Shown here piece after piece: positions 43,155 through 51,652 of a stretch of DNA of 64,000 nt (positions are counted from its first letter, which is position 1; each line of letters begins with the position of its first letter). The notes under the pieces were generated by a model. It was given only the letters and a program-made list of their open reading frames with translations. It searched no databases and was not told where the DNA came from. The stretch covers positions 928,501-992,500 of the forward strand of contig NZ_JAJVCN010000003.1 in the NCBI RefSeq assembly GCF_021390435.2, in the 5' to 3' direction. The stretch comes from Kibdelosporangium philippinense (lineage in GTDB: Bacteria > Actinomycetota > Actinomycetes > Mycobacteriales > Pseudonocardiaceae). The position numbers and the translations under genes were made by a program.

Positions 43155-43448
43155 TCAGCTCTTGGAATCGGGGCGCAGACTGCGCACAGCGGCCCAGTCT
43201 TCCCCGGCATCAGGGACGTAGCTCCGCGTGCGGTTCTGTTCCTCGCACCAGGCCGCGAAGTCGGCAGCAGCGTTGGCCAGGGCACGCGCGAAGTGAGCGG
43301 CATCAGCCAACCCGCCGACACGGGCCGGGACCTGAATGGTGAACCCGGCCTGATCGTTTCCGGCGATCAACTGGCGCACGCCGGGGATGGGCTCGTGCAC
43401 CTGCGCGAGATCATCCTTCGCGGGCTGGACGACGACGAAAAAGGTCAT
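43155..43448 (-). CDS. Small hypothetical AICE protein
   Basis: About 97 residues from ATG 43448; the frame is open upstream but the ATG follows a GGAGGC-type site. It begins TFFVVVQPAKDDLAQVHEPI, then GFTIQVPARVGGLADAAHFA and ends in a charged tail. No family was recognised. It lies 11 bp upstream of the Pra-like gene. Confidence 0.68.
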   Translation of the reverse strand: MTFFVVVQPAKDDLAQVHEPIPGVRQLIAGNDQAGFTIQVPARVGGLADAAHFARALANAAADFAAWCEEQNRTRSYVPDAGEDWAAVRSLRPDSKS

Positions 43449-43546
43449 GGCGCCTCCGGTTCCTTGACGGCACCCGGTCGGGTGCGTGCGGTTCAAGGAA
43501 ACCGTCGATCAGCCACAACACCCCGGACAAACTGTCCGGGTACCCC

Positions 43547-44107
43547 TCAGCGACCCTCTTGAACTGCGGAAACGATGGCATCCAGAATCGCGGCCCAGGG
43601 CAGCTCCTTGCCCGGAGCCGAGCGTGGCTTGTGCAGCGGCCAGATGTCCTCACCCATCACCAGCCGCACACCCGACCTGGTCAAGGCCGCGATGTGGTCA
43701 TCCCAGGCAGGCTGATTCGCGTGCGCCGCGTTGACGCGCGGGAACACGACTACCGGGACCTCACCGAGCCCGATTGCCTCGCAGACCTGGGTTAGGGCTT
43801 GGTTGTCCGCGAGCCCTAGGGCCATCTTTGCGACCGTGTTGGATGTCGCGGGCACCACGGCGTAGCAGTCGATCTTCGGGTGTGGGCTGTCCTCCCAAGG
43901 CATCCGGGGCTTGTACCGCACCGGCAATCCGGTCAGCTGCTCGATCTTGTCGACCTCACCCATGGCATCCAGCCACGTCCACGCCGTCGGCGTCAGCGTC
44001 ACCGCCACCCGCAAGCCACGCTCAATCGCAGGCTGGATCAGCTTCGGCGTGATCTCTTCCAACCCACCGGCCGCGCTCCCGACCAGGCCCACCACAGGTG
44101 CGCTCAT
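43547..44107 (-). CDS. Flavoprotein (HFCD/DfpB-like)
   Basis: This 186-residue flavoprotein-fold protein has a nucleotide-binding N-terminus VVGLVGSAAGGLEEI, the flavin-contact segment YAVVPATSNTVAKMALGLAD near 82-101 and PVVVFPRVNAAHANQPAWDD near 118. It resembles the FMN-dependent decarboxylase domain of the Dfp family, but the catalytic role is unknown. The start overlaps the stop of the HTH-TPR regulator by one base. Regulator and flavoprotein therefore form a coupled pair, an unusual module inside a mobile element. Confidence 0.8.
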   Translation of the reverse strand: MSAPVVGLVGSAAGGLEEITPKLIQPAIERGLRVAVTLTPTAWTWLDAMGEVDKIEQLTGLPVRYKPRMPWEDSPHPKIDCYAVVPATSNTVAKMALGLADNQALTQVCEAIGLGEVPVVVFPRVNAAHANQPAWDDHIAALTRSGVRLVMGEDIWPLHKPRSAPGKELPWAAILDAIVSAVQEGR

Positions 44108-45348
44108 CAGCTCTCACTCACCGCACGGCACCGCTCCGCCAACGCGAGCAACAGCGAGGACTTCTTGCCGCCCGTCACGGGTGCCCGCCGATACATGGTC
44201 CGCACGACCTCACGCGCGATTGCACTGTGCCGCAACAACTGTGGCGATTTCTGTTCCGCGGAGAGCAGCACCTGAAGCGCTTCCCCATCCTTGGCGAGCA
44301 GGCTCAGCGCCCGCGCCAGGTCGATCAGGTGCGTGACTTGCCGCTCGATCGGCAACCCGTCCGTGTCCACCTGTGCGCCGTGGTCGACCACATAGGAGAT
44401 GTCGCCCAGATCCAGCGACGCAGAGAGTTGGTGAAGCTGCACATTGCCCGGACCGAACCCTGTTTGCCAGTAGTTGGCGTCCCTGCCCAACGCATTGGCC
44501 GCCTGCTCGGCCTTGCCGAGGAGCTCGTTCGCCGTCGCGCGCTCTTGGTGCCGCGCCGCAGCAACCGCCGCCCGCAGATGCAACATCCCGTAGAGACTCA
44601 GCGCGCCCGGGTCGCCCTCGCGCATCCTCGGTTCGAGGTACTTCGCGGCCGCGTCCCCAAGCTCCAGCGCATCCTCAAACCGCCCCGTCGCCAACAACGC
44701 ATGCGTGCCCGACCGCGCCGCCGAAGCCAACACCAACGGATCGTCAGCCGCATCGGCCGCGTGCATCGCCCGCTCCGCCGCGATCCACGCCAAGTCCGCC
44801 TCACCGATCTTGCTCAACGTCGTGGCCGCCAGGTGATGAATCCGCGCCGACACCGTCGCCGCCAACCGGGCATAGGCCTCGTCCACGCTGCTGGACTCCA
44901 TCTGCTGCGCCGTCTTGATCAATCTCGGCAAGACCGCGACCACACGCCCGATCTGCCCGGCCTGGTAGTCCATCCAGGCCGCCTCAGTCCACTGCGCGAC
45001 AGGCTTCGGGTCCACATACTCCGGCGAGATCGACGGCCCGAACAACGTCTTCGACAACCGATGCGGAGTCATCAGCGCATCACGAATCGCCGGAACATCG
45101 TCGTTCTTCTGCTCGTCCTCCAGCAACACCGGCTCACCGAGCAGATCCCCCAGCGACACCCGCAGCGCCCGAGCCACCTCCACCAGCACATCCAGCCGAT
45201 TGATGTCCCGCTCACCACGCTCGATCTTGCTCAACCAGTCCTCAGACCGCCCCACAAGACCCGCCAACGTCGACTGCGCCAACCCACGACGCCGCCGGTA
45301 GAACGCAATACGCTCCCCGACCGTCAGCGGATCACCAGCCCCACGCAC
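44107..45348 (-). CDS. HTH (XRE) regulator with TPR-like repeats
   Basis: This 413-residue protein has an N-terminal XRE helix-turn-helix at about 8-65 (ERIAFYRRRRGLAQSTLAGL, then SEDWLSKIERGERDINRLDV). A long helical region of TPR-like repeats follows (ARLAATVSARIHHLAATTLS, LGDAAAKYLEPRMREGDPGA, LHLRAAVAAARHQERATANE). The layout recalls peptide- or ligand-sensing regulators in actinomycetes. The GTG start follows AAGGTG. As the first gene of the AICE operon it probably controls maintenance or transfer. Confidence 0.85.
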   Translation of the reverse strand: MRGAGDPLTVGERIAFYRRRRGLAQSTLAGLVGRSEDWLSKIERGERDINRLDVLVEVARALRVSLGDLLGEPVLLEDEQKNDDVPAIRDALMTPHRLSKTLFGPSISPEYVDPKPVAQWTEAAWMDYQAGQIGRVVAVLPRLIKTAQQMESSSVDEAYARLAATVSARIHHLAATTLSKIGEADLAWIAAERAMHAADAADDPLVLASAARSGTHALLATGRFEDALELGDAAAKYLEPRMREGDPGALSLYGMLHLRAAVAAARHQERATANELLGKAEQAANALGRDANYWQTGFGPGNVQLHQLSASLDLGDISYVVDHGAQVDTDGLPIERQVTHLIDLARALSLLAKDGEALQVLLSAEQKSPQLLRHSAIAREVVRTMYRRAPVTGGKKSSLLLALAERCRAVSES

Positions 45349-45428
45349 ACCTTGAGGTTAGCAGCCCCAACCTATCAGTGGGTTATTCCTTTCGCTTCAG
45401 TCAAAATGACTGGCAACGAAACAAACAA

Positions 45429-46463
45429 CTAAACGGGCTCCAATGCTCCCCAGCTACCGAAAATTCCATCCGGCGGAGACGTAAGATCTGAGTTGGGAGT
45501 CCGCCAAAGGTGAAGGCCAAGTTTCTTTCGCACAGCAAAATCTAGCAGCAAGCCGACTTCCACACCAGCAGGCGCTTGCTCGACCCGTTGATCGGATACC
45601 TGAATCTCAAGCACACGCCCCCACCGTGTCGAGTTTCCAGCAGGCGCGAGAATAAAATCGCCCTCTGAAACCAATGACTCCAGCGCCGAGAATACCACAA
45701 TCCGATTCTTCTTATAGTACTCTTTCGGAACACCTAGCGAAACGCTTTGACCGTTCTTGATCGAAGCTTCCACAACAAGACCAGCTAGGCTGGCCACGAG
45801 ACCTAACGAAATTGCCCTCACGTAATCGACCTTTGCTAGTAGCCGCTCATATGAGAGGATCTCGTCTGGAATTGCCCTGTGCGCAACCTCATTGCGTCGT
45901 TCCACTAGATCGTCTAGTTCATTCTTAAGCACAGCCGTAAGAGCACTGTCCGTCTCGTTGATACTAGACATCCAGGTCTTAACCGCGTCAGAGCGGCGAA
46001 TCTTACTTTGCACGTCTGGAATCGCCCAGAGAAAAAGCTCAGCTAATGCATCCCAGCGTAGATTCGAGCCATGAAGAGCTACAAGCTCAAGTCGCAGATC
46101 GAAGGACGAAGTGGAGTCATCCAGACAGGACGACAGACTCTTAGCAACGTCGAGCTCAGTAACCTCACTATATCTCCCGACGCCCAGACTCTGCCCCAAT
46201 AGAGCTGAAGCGTTACGCACGTAACGGCGGCGCAGGCTAGACATTTGCTCTGCGGACAAATTGGCAGCGTCGGCTAGCAGCATCTGGCTAAATCGAAACG
46301 CAACCCGTTCAGCGAAGTTTTCGAAAGATGCATATAGGGCAGAGATGCATCCAATATAGGCAAATCTACGCTGGTCGGAAGTCTGCCGCTCTTCAGAACT
46401 ACTTACAAGGAAGCGGCGGATGCGTTCGAGATCGAATGACAACTCATTGTACTGCAGCATCAT
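45429..46463 (-). CDS. HEPN-domain protein, MAE_28990-like putative RNase
   Basis: This 344-residue protein has an N-terminal helical domain with the HEPN catalytic pattern R-x4-H: Arg190 and His195 in VERRNEVAHRAIPD. The preceding helices (RRFAYIGCISALYASFENFA) suit the MAE_28990/MAE_18760 HEPN group, RNases seen beside DUF262 genes. The C-terminal 120 residues are beta-rich (GDFILAPAGNSTRWGRVLEI) and may bind a partner. It is AT-rich relative to the core and shares codon use with its two upstream neighbours. An 11-bp gap to the DUF262 gene implies one operon. RNA cleavage is inferred. Confidence 0.68.
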   Translation of the reverse strand: MMLQYNELSFDLERIRRFLVSSSEERQTSDQRRFAYIGCISALYASFENFAERVAFRFSQMLLADAANLSAEQMSSLRRRYVRNASALLGQSLGVGRYSEVTELDVAKSLSSCLDDSTSSFDLRLELVALHGSNLRWDALAELFLWAIPDVQSKIRRSDAVKTWMSSINETDSALTAVLKNELDDLVERRNEVAHRAIPDEILSYERLLAKVDYVRAISLGLVASLAGLVVEASIKNGQSVSLGVPKEYYKKNRIVVFSALESLVSEGDFILAPAGNSTRWGRVLEIQVSDQRVEQAPAGVEVGLLLDFAVRKKLGLHLWRTPNSDLTSPPDGIFGSWGALEPV

Positions 46464-46474
46464 GTGATGTCAGC

Positions 46475-47785
46475 CTAACTCGCGATAGCGCCCAATGCTG
46501 TCTTCAACGCGTCGATTGCGAAACCATTTCGACGGTGAGCGTCTGCCGTATTAGTCTTACGCCCACCAAAGACGGGAGAATGATTGTCATACATCGAGCT
46601 GACTGCATCTCGAACGACCTGCGGATCACTCAGAAGCGTCGCTATCTGCTCGTTCGTTAGGGCCGAACTCGCATACATCAAGGCGTCATAAGCAATCTTG
46701 CTAAAGTGCCGATTGCTCCCCTTGACCTGAAAAGCCGTCGCCCCGCTGACTGTGTGCCAGAATTCGATGTTCTGCCGAAAAAGCCGCTTATACTCCGCGA
46801 GGGTTTCCGAGTCGAACTTGTTCCCCTTAATCAAAAACTCGTCCAGGAAGTCTGTAATACGGTTCAACCCCTGAGAGAACTTGGAAAGGTGTCGATAAGC
46901 AAAGAACCGAAGTACAATCTCGACATCTTCCATCGATTCAAACATCTTGCGACCCATATTGGTGACCTCGACACCTTCGGGATCTCGCTCAGATGCTACT
47001 GACTCGCCATCCTCTGCCTCTTCATCGTCCAGGGGAACAGAGGCCTCAACCTCAAGCGGTGTTCCAAGCATCGCACGCAACTCTGTCGTCTTGGATAGTT
47101 CCAGACACAGATCATTTAGTCGGCCGTTATAAACCGCGTTACGCGTCTCTTGACCACTCAGACGTACACCACCAGAGTTAAGTCTTTCGAAGACCAACTT
47201 TTTTAGGAATGCAGCCTGCTCCTCGGTCGCAGCCGTCTCATTTAGCAGAATGATCGACGACAAATACCTTCGGTCGATTCCGTCGCGAATTGACGACGGC
47301 AGACTAGAATATGTTCGACCATTGAGCTCTGGCCAATGCTGAAGACCGGTCAGCACAAGTGAGTTGCCATAGAAATCCATCAACGCTGTCAAACGTTGAC
47401 GACCGTCCATTACCTCAAAGCGCGCCAATTCATACTCATACAAAAAGACTGGAGGTACCGGAACATTCATCAAAAATGATTCGATAAGCCTAGACTTTCG
47501 ACCGTCGTCCCATCGATGGCGACGTTGATATTCCGGATCCCTCTTATACTTTGCCTCGGTTACCCCTGGCGAAATCTCAAAGGTATCGGTAAACATGGCA
47601 AGAATCTGATTGAGGGGATATCTTGCCTGCTCAACGACGATCCGAACACCTTCTTGAACGTACCTCTTATTCAACTGAGCATCAGAAGCAGCCGGGGATT
47701 CCTCTGACTTTAGCACGTCCACTTTCTCCCCAGGGAGCAGGGAGACCGCTAGTTCGACCTGGTTTTTCCGAGAGTCCACCATCAT
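46475..47785 (-). CDS. DUF262 (GmrS-like/ParB-fold) protein without HNH tail
   Basis: This 436-residue protein has the DUF262 core PEYQRRHRWDDGRKSRLIES at about 84-103, PVPPVFLYEYELARFEVMDG, then RQRLTAL at 129-135. The DG(Q/R)QR motif is the NTP-binding signature of this ParB-like family. An acidic insert (VPLDDEEAEDGESVASERD) lies near 250. The C-terminal part is helical and has no recognisable DUF1524 HNH nuclease, unlike full GmrSD or SspE proteins. The nuclease function may come from the adjacent HEPN gene. It lies 43 bp after the methyltransferase stop. Confidence 0.82.
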   Translation of the reverse strand: MMVDSRKNQVELAVSLLPGEKVDVLKSEESPAASDAQLNKRYVQEGVRIVVEQARYPLNQILAMFTDTFEISPGVTEAKYKRDPEYQRRHRWDDGRKSRLIESFLMNVPVPPVFLYEYELARFEVMDGRQRLTALMDFYGNSLVLTGLQHWPELNGRTYSSLPSSIRDGIDRRYLSSIILLNETAATEEQAAFLKKLVFERLNSGGVRLSGQETRNAVYNGRLNDLCLELSKTTELRAMLGTPLEVEASVPLDDEEAEDGESVASERDPEGVEVTNMGRKMFESMEDVEIVLRFFAYRHLSKFSQGLNRITDFLDEFLIKGNKFDSETLAEYKRLFRQNIEFWHTVSGATAFQVKGSNRHFSKIAYDALMYASSALTNEQIATLLSDPQVVRDAVSSMYDNHSPVFGGRKTNTADAHRRNGFAIDALKTALGAIAS

Positions 47786-47828
47786 CCCTGCCCATGAGTA
47801 ACATATACGGCGTTACTTATTCACCCAA

Positions 47829-48959
47829 TCACGAAGGTGTACCAATCAAATCAGCGACGACATCGACCTCGTCAATAGCGGAACCGGCTTTGCCGAACTG
47901 CTCTGCTTGCCGTTTACGCTTAGGGGAAGTGCCAGCAGGGCGAACCTCTTTAACCATCCACCCAGAATCAGCTTGTCGCACAGAACTCAAAATCAATCGC
48001 TCAGGATCCGTACGCGCGGAAGGCAACGCTCCAAAGCGAATCGCCAGCCGCGCGCCTCGATGGCAGCGAAGCGCAGTCGCAGCCCACACGTCAGCAAGCG
48101 CCTGAACGAATGCCTCTTGATTCGGCTGGCGGGCAATTTGCCCTGAGGAGCTATAAGGAACCTCCGGAGGTCCACCCAAGAACCACGAGCGCAGCCACTG
48201 ATCAGCGACGTAAGTACGCATACCGTAATAGGGTGGAGACGTGACTACGAGGTCAAATTTTTGACGAAGTCCTCGAAGAGTTTCGACAGAATCACCCAAG
48301 TACACTCGACCACCCTGAGCGAGAGGGGCTGACTTCAGCAACCGTTCAGCCCGCCGCGCGATTACATCCAGGGCTGGAATTCGCACCGGCTCCATGCCGC
48401 GCGTCTTCCAGAACTTTACCGCATACGCAGGCTTAGATGCGTACGTCCGTGGCATCTGATTTGAAAGGTAGGAAGGGAGCCCTTTATTGCGGGGACCATG
48501 CAGAATGCCTAGCAAAACAGCTCTTAGCATCGCAGCCGTAGGCGTATTCAATTCGATGAGGCTTGCGCGCAGAGTAATAATCTCGCGCAACGTTTCAGCT
48601 TCATAACACCATTGCCAAAACTCACCTTCAGGCACTTCGCCTTGCAAACCACCATCGAGAATCTGCTGGGCAAGTCGCACTACCGCAGTCGATGTGACTT
48701 GGGCAAGTTTTGCTTCTGCGATCGCGGCAGCGACAGGGTTGATGTCTATTCCTACCGAAGGCAGGCCGACAAGTCGCGCGGCATATAGCGTTGTCCCCCT
48801 ACCGCAGAATGGGTCTAGAACACGAGTAGCCTTAGGCTTTGCGGCGAGTTGTTGCAGCGGAAAGTCCAATGGAAACATCGTGTAATATGGACATATCACA
48901 TTTAGCCGGAGCACATCCTCCGACCAATTTTGGGTAGGGGACACCGCCGTCGCATTCAC
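47829..48959 (-). CDS. DNA methyltransferase (N4/N6 type)
   Basis: A SAM-dependent DNA amino-methyltransferase with AdoMet motif I LDPFCGRGTTLYAARLVG near residue 48 and acidic VGIDINPVAAAIAEAKL. The catalytic motif TSPPYYGMRTYVADQW comes about 190 residues later. Motif I precedes the catalytic motif with a possible target-recognition region between. The GTG at 48959 lies 7 bp after TATAGT, suggesting a leaderless start; a longer frame begins at 49019. It leads a three-gene operon with the DUF262 and HEPN genes. No restriction endonuclease is nearby, so methylation may mark self DNA for the other two. Confidence 0.85.
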   Translation of the reverse strand: MNATAVSPTQNWSEDVLRLNVICPYYTMFPLDFPLQQLAAKPKATRVLDPFCGRGTTLYAARLVGLPSVGIDINPVAAAIAEAKLAQVTSTAVVRLAQQILDGGLQGEVPEGEFWQWCYEAETLREIITLRASLIELNTPTAAMLRAVLLGILHGPRNKGLPSYLSNQMPRTYASKPAYAVKFWKTRGMEPVRIPALDVIARRAERLLKSAPLAQGGRVYLGDSVETLRGLRQKFDLVVTSPPYYGMRTYVADQWLRSWFLGGPPEVPYSSSGQIARQPNQEAFVQALADVWAATALRCHRGARLAIRFGALPSARTDPERLILSSVRQADSGWMVKEVRPAGTSPKRKRQAEQFGKAGSAIDEVDVVADLIGTPS

Positions 48960-49019
48960 GGCCGAGACTATACAGTATGCTTCACCGCTACTGAAGAATG
49001 CAGTCCGTTGGTGTCGCAC

Positions 49020-50011
49020 CTTTCCAGCGCTGTCGGCTGTTTTGTGCGAGACACGTCCGTTGCAAGTGCGCCGGAGGAGCAGGACCGTAGCGGAGTTTGC
49101 GTCGTTGCCGAGTTTGGCTCTAGGGGATCAAGGCGCGCCGCCGTCGGCGGCGCGCGTCACGCTCGGCAGCTCGGGCCAATCCATCCCGACACGACCGGGC
49201 TCCCGCTCCGCTACGCCCGGTCGGTCGATCGGCTGGACCCCGAGCCGCCCGCATGAGTGGCCGTGCCGACGGCGGCGCGCAGTGCGCTAGAGCCAACTAA
49301 AGGGATCGAGCCAGCTCAGGCAGCAGAAGTCACCGCGGAATCGACCGGCAGGCGGGCTGAACAGTGCCCGCCGTCCTCTGCCCGACACAGCAAAAGACCG
49401 TCACTTCGAGGTCCCTCCCCATTGATCGTTTAACACCAGGCCACCGGCATCAAGGGCGCCTACGGCGTGGCTGCGCCATGGCCGCAAGCGTCCACCCTTG
49501 ACACCGCCGTCCCGGTGCTAAGGCGCGGCAGGGGTGAGGAAGCGGGGTCGAGCAGGGACCGGATCACTCAGCAGAGGAGGCGCCGGGATGGACGCTCAGA
49601 TGGTGCTCTGGACGAGGTACGAACTCAGCCAGACGTTCGGGCCGAGCACACCGAGGCGGACCAAGATCAGGCCGTCCCCAGGCCGTCAGACGTCGGCGAG
49701 TGTCGATCAACGTCCACCAACGACGACCAAGAACCAGCAGGTCAGAAGGGGTGCACGATCACAGAACGCAGGTCCAGGCCGATGGTCGACAGACCTACGA
49801 CGTCTGATCTTGAGAGCCTGGCTCTCTACAGGTCGTCCAAGCGCAGAATCATGGCCCGTCAGCACCTCGCTGGCGGGCCATGTCGCATTGGGCCACGAAC
49901 TCACGACGACGGCGACCGGCTTGTCTCGCTGACAGAGCTGTCCGGCGTGCCCATCCTTCGATGCGAGGCACGCATCTGAGCATCAAGATGTTTCGATGCT
50001 ATGCTGATGAG
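49020..50011. other. Gene-poor right flank of the AICE
   Basis: About 1 kb lacks convincing genes. Besides the nested inverted repeat at 49114-49296, a hairpin (GGCCCG-CAG / CTG-CGGGCC) lies near 49853-49882. Open frames such as 49467-49979 are Arg/Pro-rich and low in information. The right AICE border probably lies here. Confidence 0.5.
49114..49296. repeat. Nested inverted repeat, 183 bp
   Basis: Outer arms TTGGCTCTAG (49114-49123) and CTAGAGCCAA (49287-49296) are perfect. Inner arms GCGCGCCGCCGTCGGC (49133-49148) and GCCGACGGCGGCGCGC (49265-49280) are also perfect. The left inner arm can also fold locally (GCGCGCCGCC with GGCGGCGCGC, 49133-49155). It has the shape of a small non-autonomous element or a cis-acting DNA site. 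Confidence 0.8.
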
Positions 50012-50239
50012 GTGCGGACTACTATCGATCTTCCGGATGATCTGCATCGACAAGCGTTGTCGATTGCGCGGGATACTTCGCGCACTCTGAGCGAGATCGT
50101 CACCGAACTTGTGCGCCGCGGGCTAGGTCAAGGCAAACCTGTTCAGGCGTCAAGGAGTTCGCGGACAGGACTGACAGTCGTAACCCTCGGCAAGGCGATC
50201 ACCACTGACGACGTCCGTTCGCTCGAGGACGATCAGTGA
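50012..50239 (+). CDS. vapB: VapB-type antitoxin (ribbon-helix-helix)
   Basis: This 75-residue antitoxin starts at GTG 50012: VRTTIDLPDDLHRQALSIAR, then TLSEIVTELVRRGLG. That is a ribbon-helix-helix DNA-binding domain. A C-terminal tail (TVVTLGKAITTDDVRSLEDD) would bind the toxin. A TATGCT hexamer at 49999-50004 just before the start suggests a leaderless promoter. Its stop overlaps the toxin start. The longer open frame upstream is unrelated text. Antitoxin and complex normally repress their own promoter. Confidence 0.9.
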   Translation: MRTTIDLPDDLHRQALSIARDTSRTLSEIVTELVRRGLGQGKPVQASRSSRTGLTVVTLGKAITTDDVRSLEDDQ

Positions 50240-50652
50240 CGACGTTGCTCGACGCGAACGTACTCATCGCTCTACTCGTCGCGGACCATGTGCATCATGA
50301 TGCGGCCGAGGACTGGTTTTCGAGCTCTGACGACCACTTCGCTACCTGTCCGATCACCGAAGGCAGCCTGGTGAGATTGCTGATCCGCGAAGGGCAGACC
50401 GCGGACAATGCCAAGGCCATCCTCGACGCGGTGAAGAACAGCGAACGCCACGAGTTCTGGCCAGACTCAATCAGCTACGGCGATGTGCCACTGAACGGAG
50501 TTCTGGGCCACCGGCAGGTGACCGACTCTTACCTTGCCCAGCTTGCCCGCTCCCATGGCGGGCGACTTGCGACGTTCGATCAGGGCCTTGCCCAGCTCCA
50601 CTCCGACATCGCGGATCTCCTTCCGACGATTCCCAGTCAGCCATCAGGCTGA
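50236..50652 (+). CDS. vapC: VapC-type PIN-domain toxin
   Basis: This 138-residue PIN-domain RNase has the first acidic residue in TTLLDANVLIALLVADHVHH (Asp6), the second in CPITEGSLVRLL (Glu43), the third in GHRQVTDSYLAQLARSHGG (Asp97), and the fourth in LATFDQGLAQ (Asp115). All four catalytic acids are present, so it should be active. It probably cleaves tRNA or rRNA when freed from VapB. The GTG start overlaps the vapB stop by 4 bp. Confidence 0.92.
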   Translation: MTTLLDANVLIALLVADHVHHDAAEDWFSSSDDHFATCPITEGSLVRLLIREGQTADNAKAILDAVKNSERHEFWPDSISYGDVPLNGVLGHRQVTDSYLAQLARSHGGRLATFDQGLAQLHSDIADLLPTIPSQPSG

Positions 50653-50741
50653 GCCTGGTGACGCCTCGGCAACACGTGCCTGGCCGCCGCGTCTCGCTCA
50701 GCCGGCCGGGGCGTCGGTGTCCGGGCGGTGCGCTTACTCCA

Positions 50742-51590
50742 GGAGATAGCCCTCAACGGCTTCCCGGAGGTGATCCTCCGGGGTAGCGGCCTGATCATTG
50801 TGCGGCGGTTACGTAGCGAATGGCCAGGCGGGCGTCAGGCGGCAGTGGGTTGGGTCGAGTTCTTCGACGATCGCGCGTCGTGGGCGTAGGTCGCGACCTC
50901 GGCGGTTTGGCAGGCTCAGGATTACCTAGCCGTGGCAAGGCCAGCCATCGGGCGCTGCCTTTGAAGGTGTTCGTCATGAACGCGGCGACGTTTTCGGCGG
51001 GTAGGTCGCGCGGGGTGAAGCGAGGGCCGATGGGGTGCGCGGGCTGATTTTGTCCGCGCGGAAGGTGCGCCAGTTTCTCGGTCGAGGTCCCAGGCGACGA
51101 GGTACCAACGGCCTCCTTTGGTGACCAGGTGGTGGGGTTCGACGCGGCGAAGCGTTGACGTGTGGTCGAAGCGGAGGACTTCGTGGGCATGGATCGCTGC
51201 GCTCGGTGCCATCAACACGCTGCCGTCGACCTCCATGTGAGTGTCCACTGTGGTTATTCGGAGGGCGTCGACGCGGTGGCGGAGGCGGGCAGGCATGACC
51301 TGGCGGATGGCGGTGAGGGCGCGGGCGGCTGCTTCTGATGTGGCGGTTTGGAGTGCTACCGCTATGGCGATGGCTTGGTCGTCGTCGAACAGGAGTGGCG
51401 GTAGGTCCTTTCCTGCTTCGAGTCTGTAGCCGCCGGGGCCTTTGGTTATCACTATTGGGTAGCCGAGTTCGCGGAGGCGGTCGACGTCGCGGCGGACCGT
51501 ACGTTGGCTGACCTCCAGGCGCTCCTGGCCAGTCGCGGCGGCTTGGAGCAACGTCAGCAGCGACAAGAGCCTGGCTGAGGCCTTCGGCAT
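50742..51590 (-). pseudogene. Decayed YafY/WYL-domain transcriptional regulator
   Basis: The minus strand carries pieces of one HTH_11-WYL regulator in several frames. RLLSLLTLLQ and VSQRTVRRDVDRLRELGYPI lie near the start, then VITKGPGGYRLEAGKDLPPL, RWYLVAWDLDRE, then (shifted) WRTFRADKIS, (shifted) FTPRDLPAENVAAFM, and (shifted) WPCHG-stop-VILSLPNRRG leading to VEELDPTHCRL. At least three indels and one in-frame stop have accumulated, and the helix-turn-helix is also shortened. Such regulators often sit divergent to a DinB-like gene, as here. The region 50653-50741 before it holds no other gene. Confidence 0.82.
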
Positions 51591-51652
51591 ACCGCCAATA
51601 CTGCCTGGAGAAGCGGACACTCCCTGTCCTCTTTCCCTGCGAATCTTGCGTC

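Larger units (their letters stand above)
34481..49019 (-). mobile_element. Actinomycete integrative and conjugative element (AICE)
   Basis: This region has the full AICE gene set on one strand: HTH regulator, Pra-like activator, single TraB/FtsK-type translocase, RepSA-like replication initiator, xis and tyrosine integrase. repSA-xis-int is the order of pSAM2. It separates glnA from glnE, which are neighbours in mycobacteria and streptomycetes. No tRNA or clear direct repeat marks the ends, so the borders are estimates (left near the glnA terminator, right between 49.0 and 49.9 kb). The methyltransferase-DUF262-HEPN cassette is placed at the end opposite the integrase and may be cargo. Confidence 0.8.

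Noticed and set aside
44098..45432. 444-codon plus-strand open frame across the HTH-TPR gene
   Set aside because: Arg/Gln/His-rich shadow of the real minus-strand gene, which has a clear helix-turn-helix.
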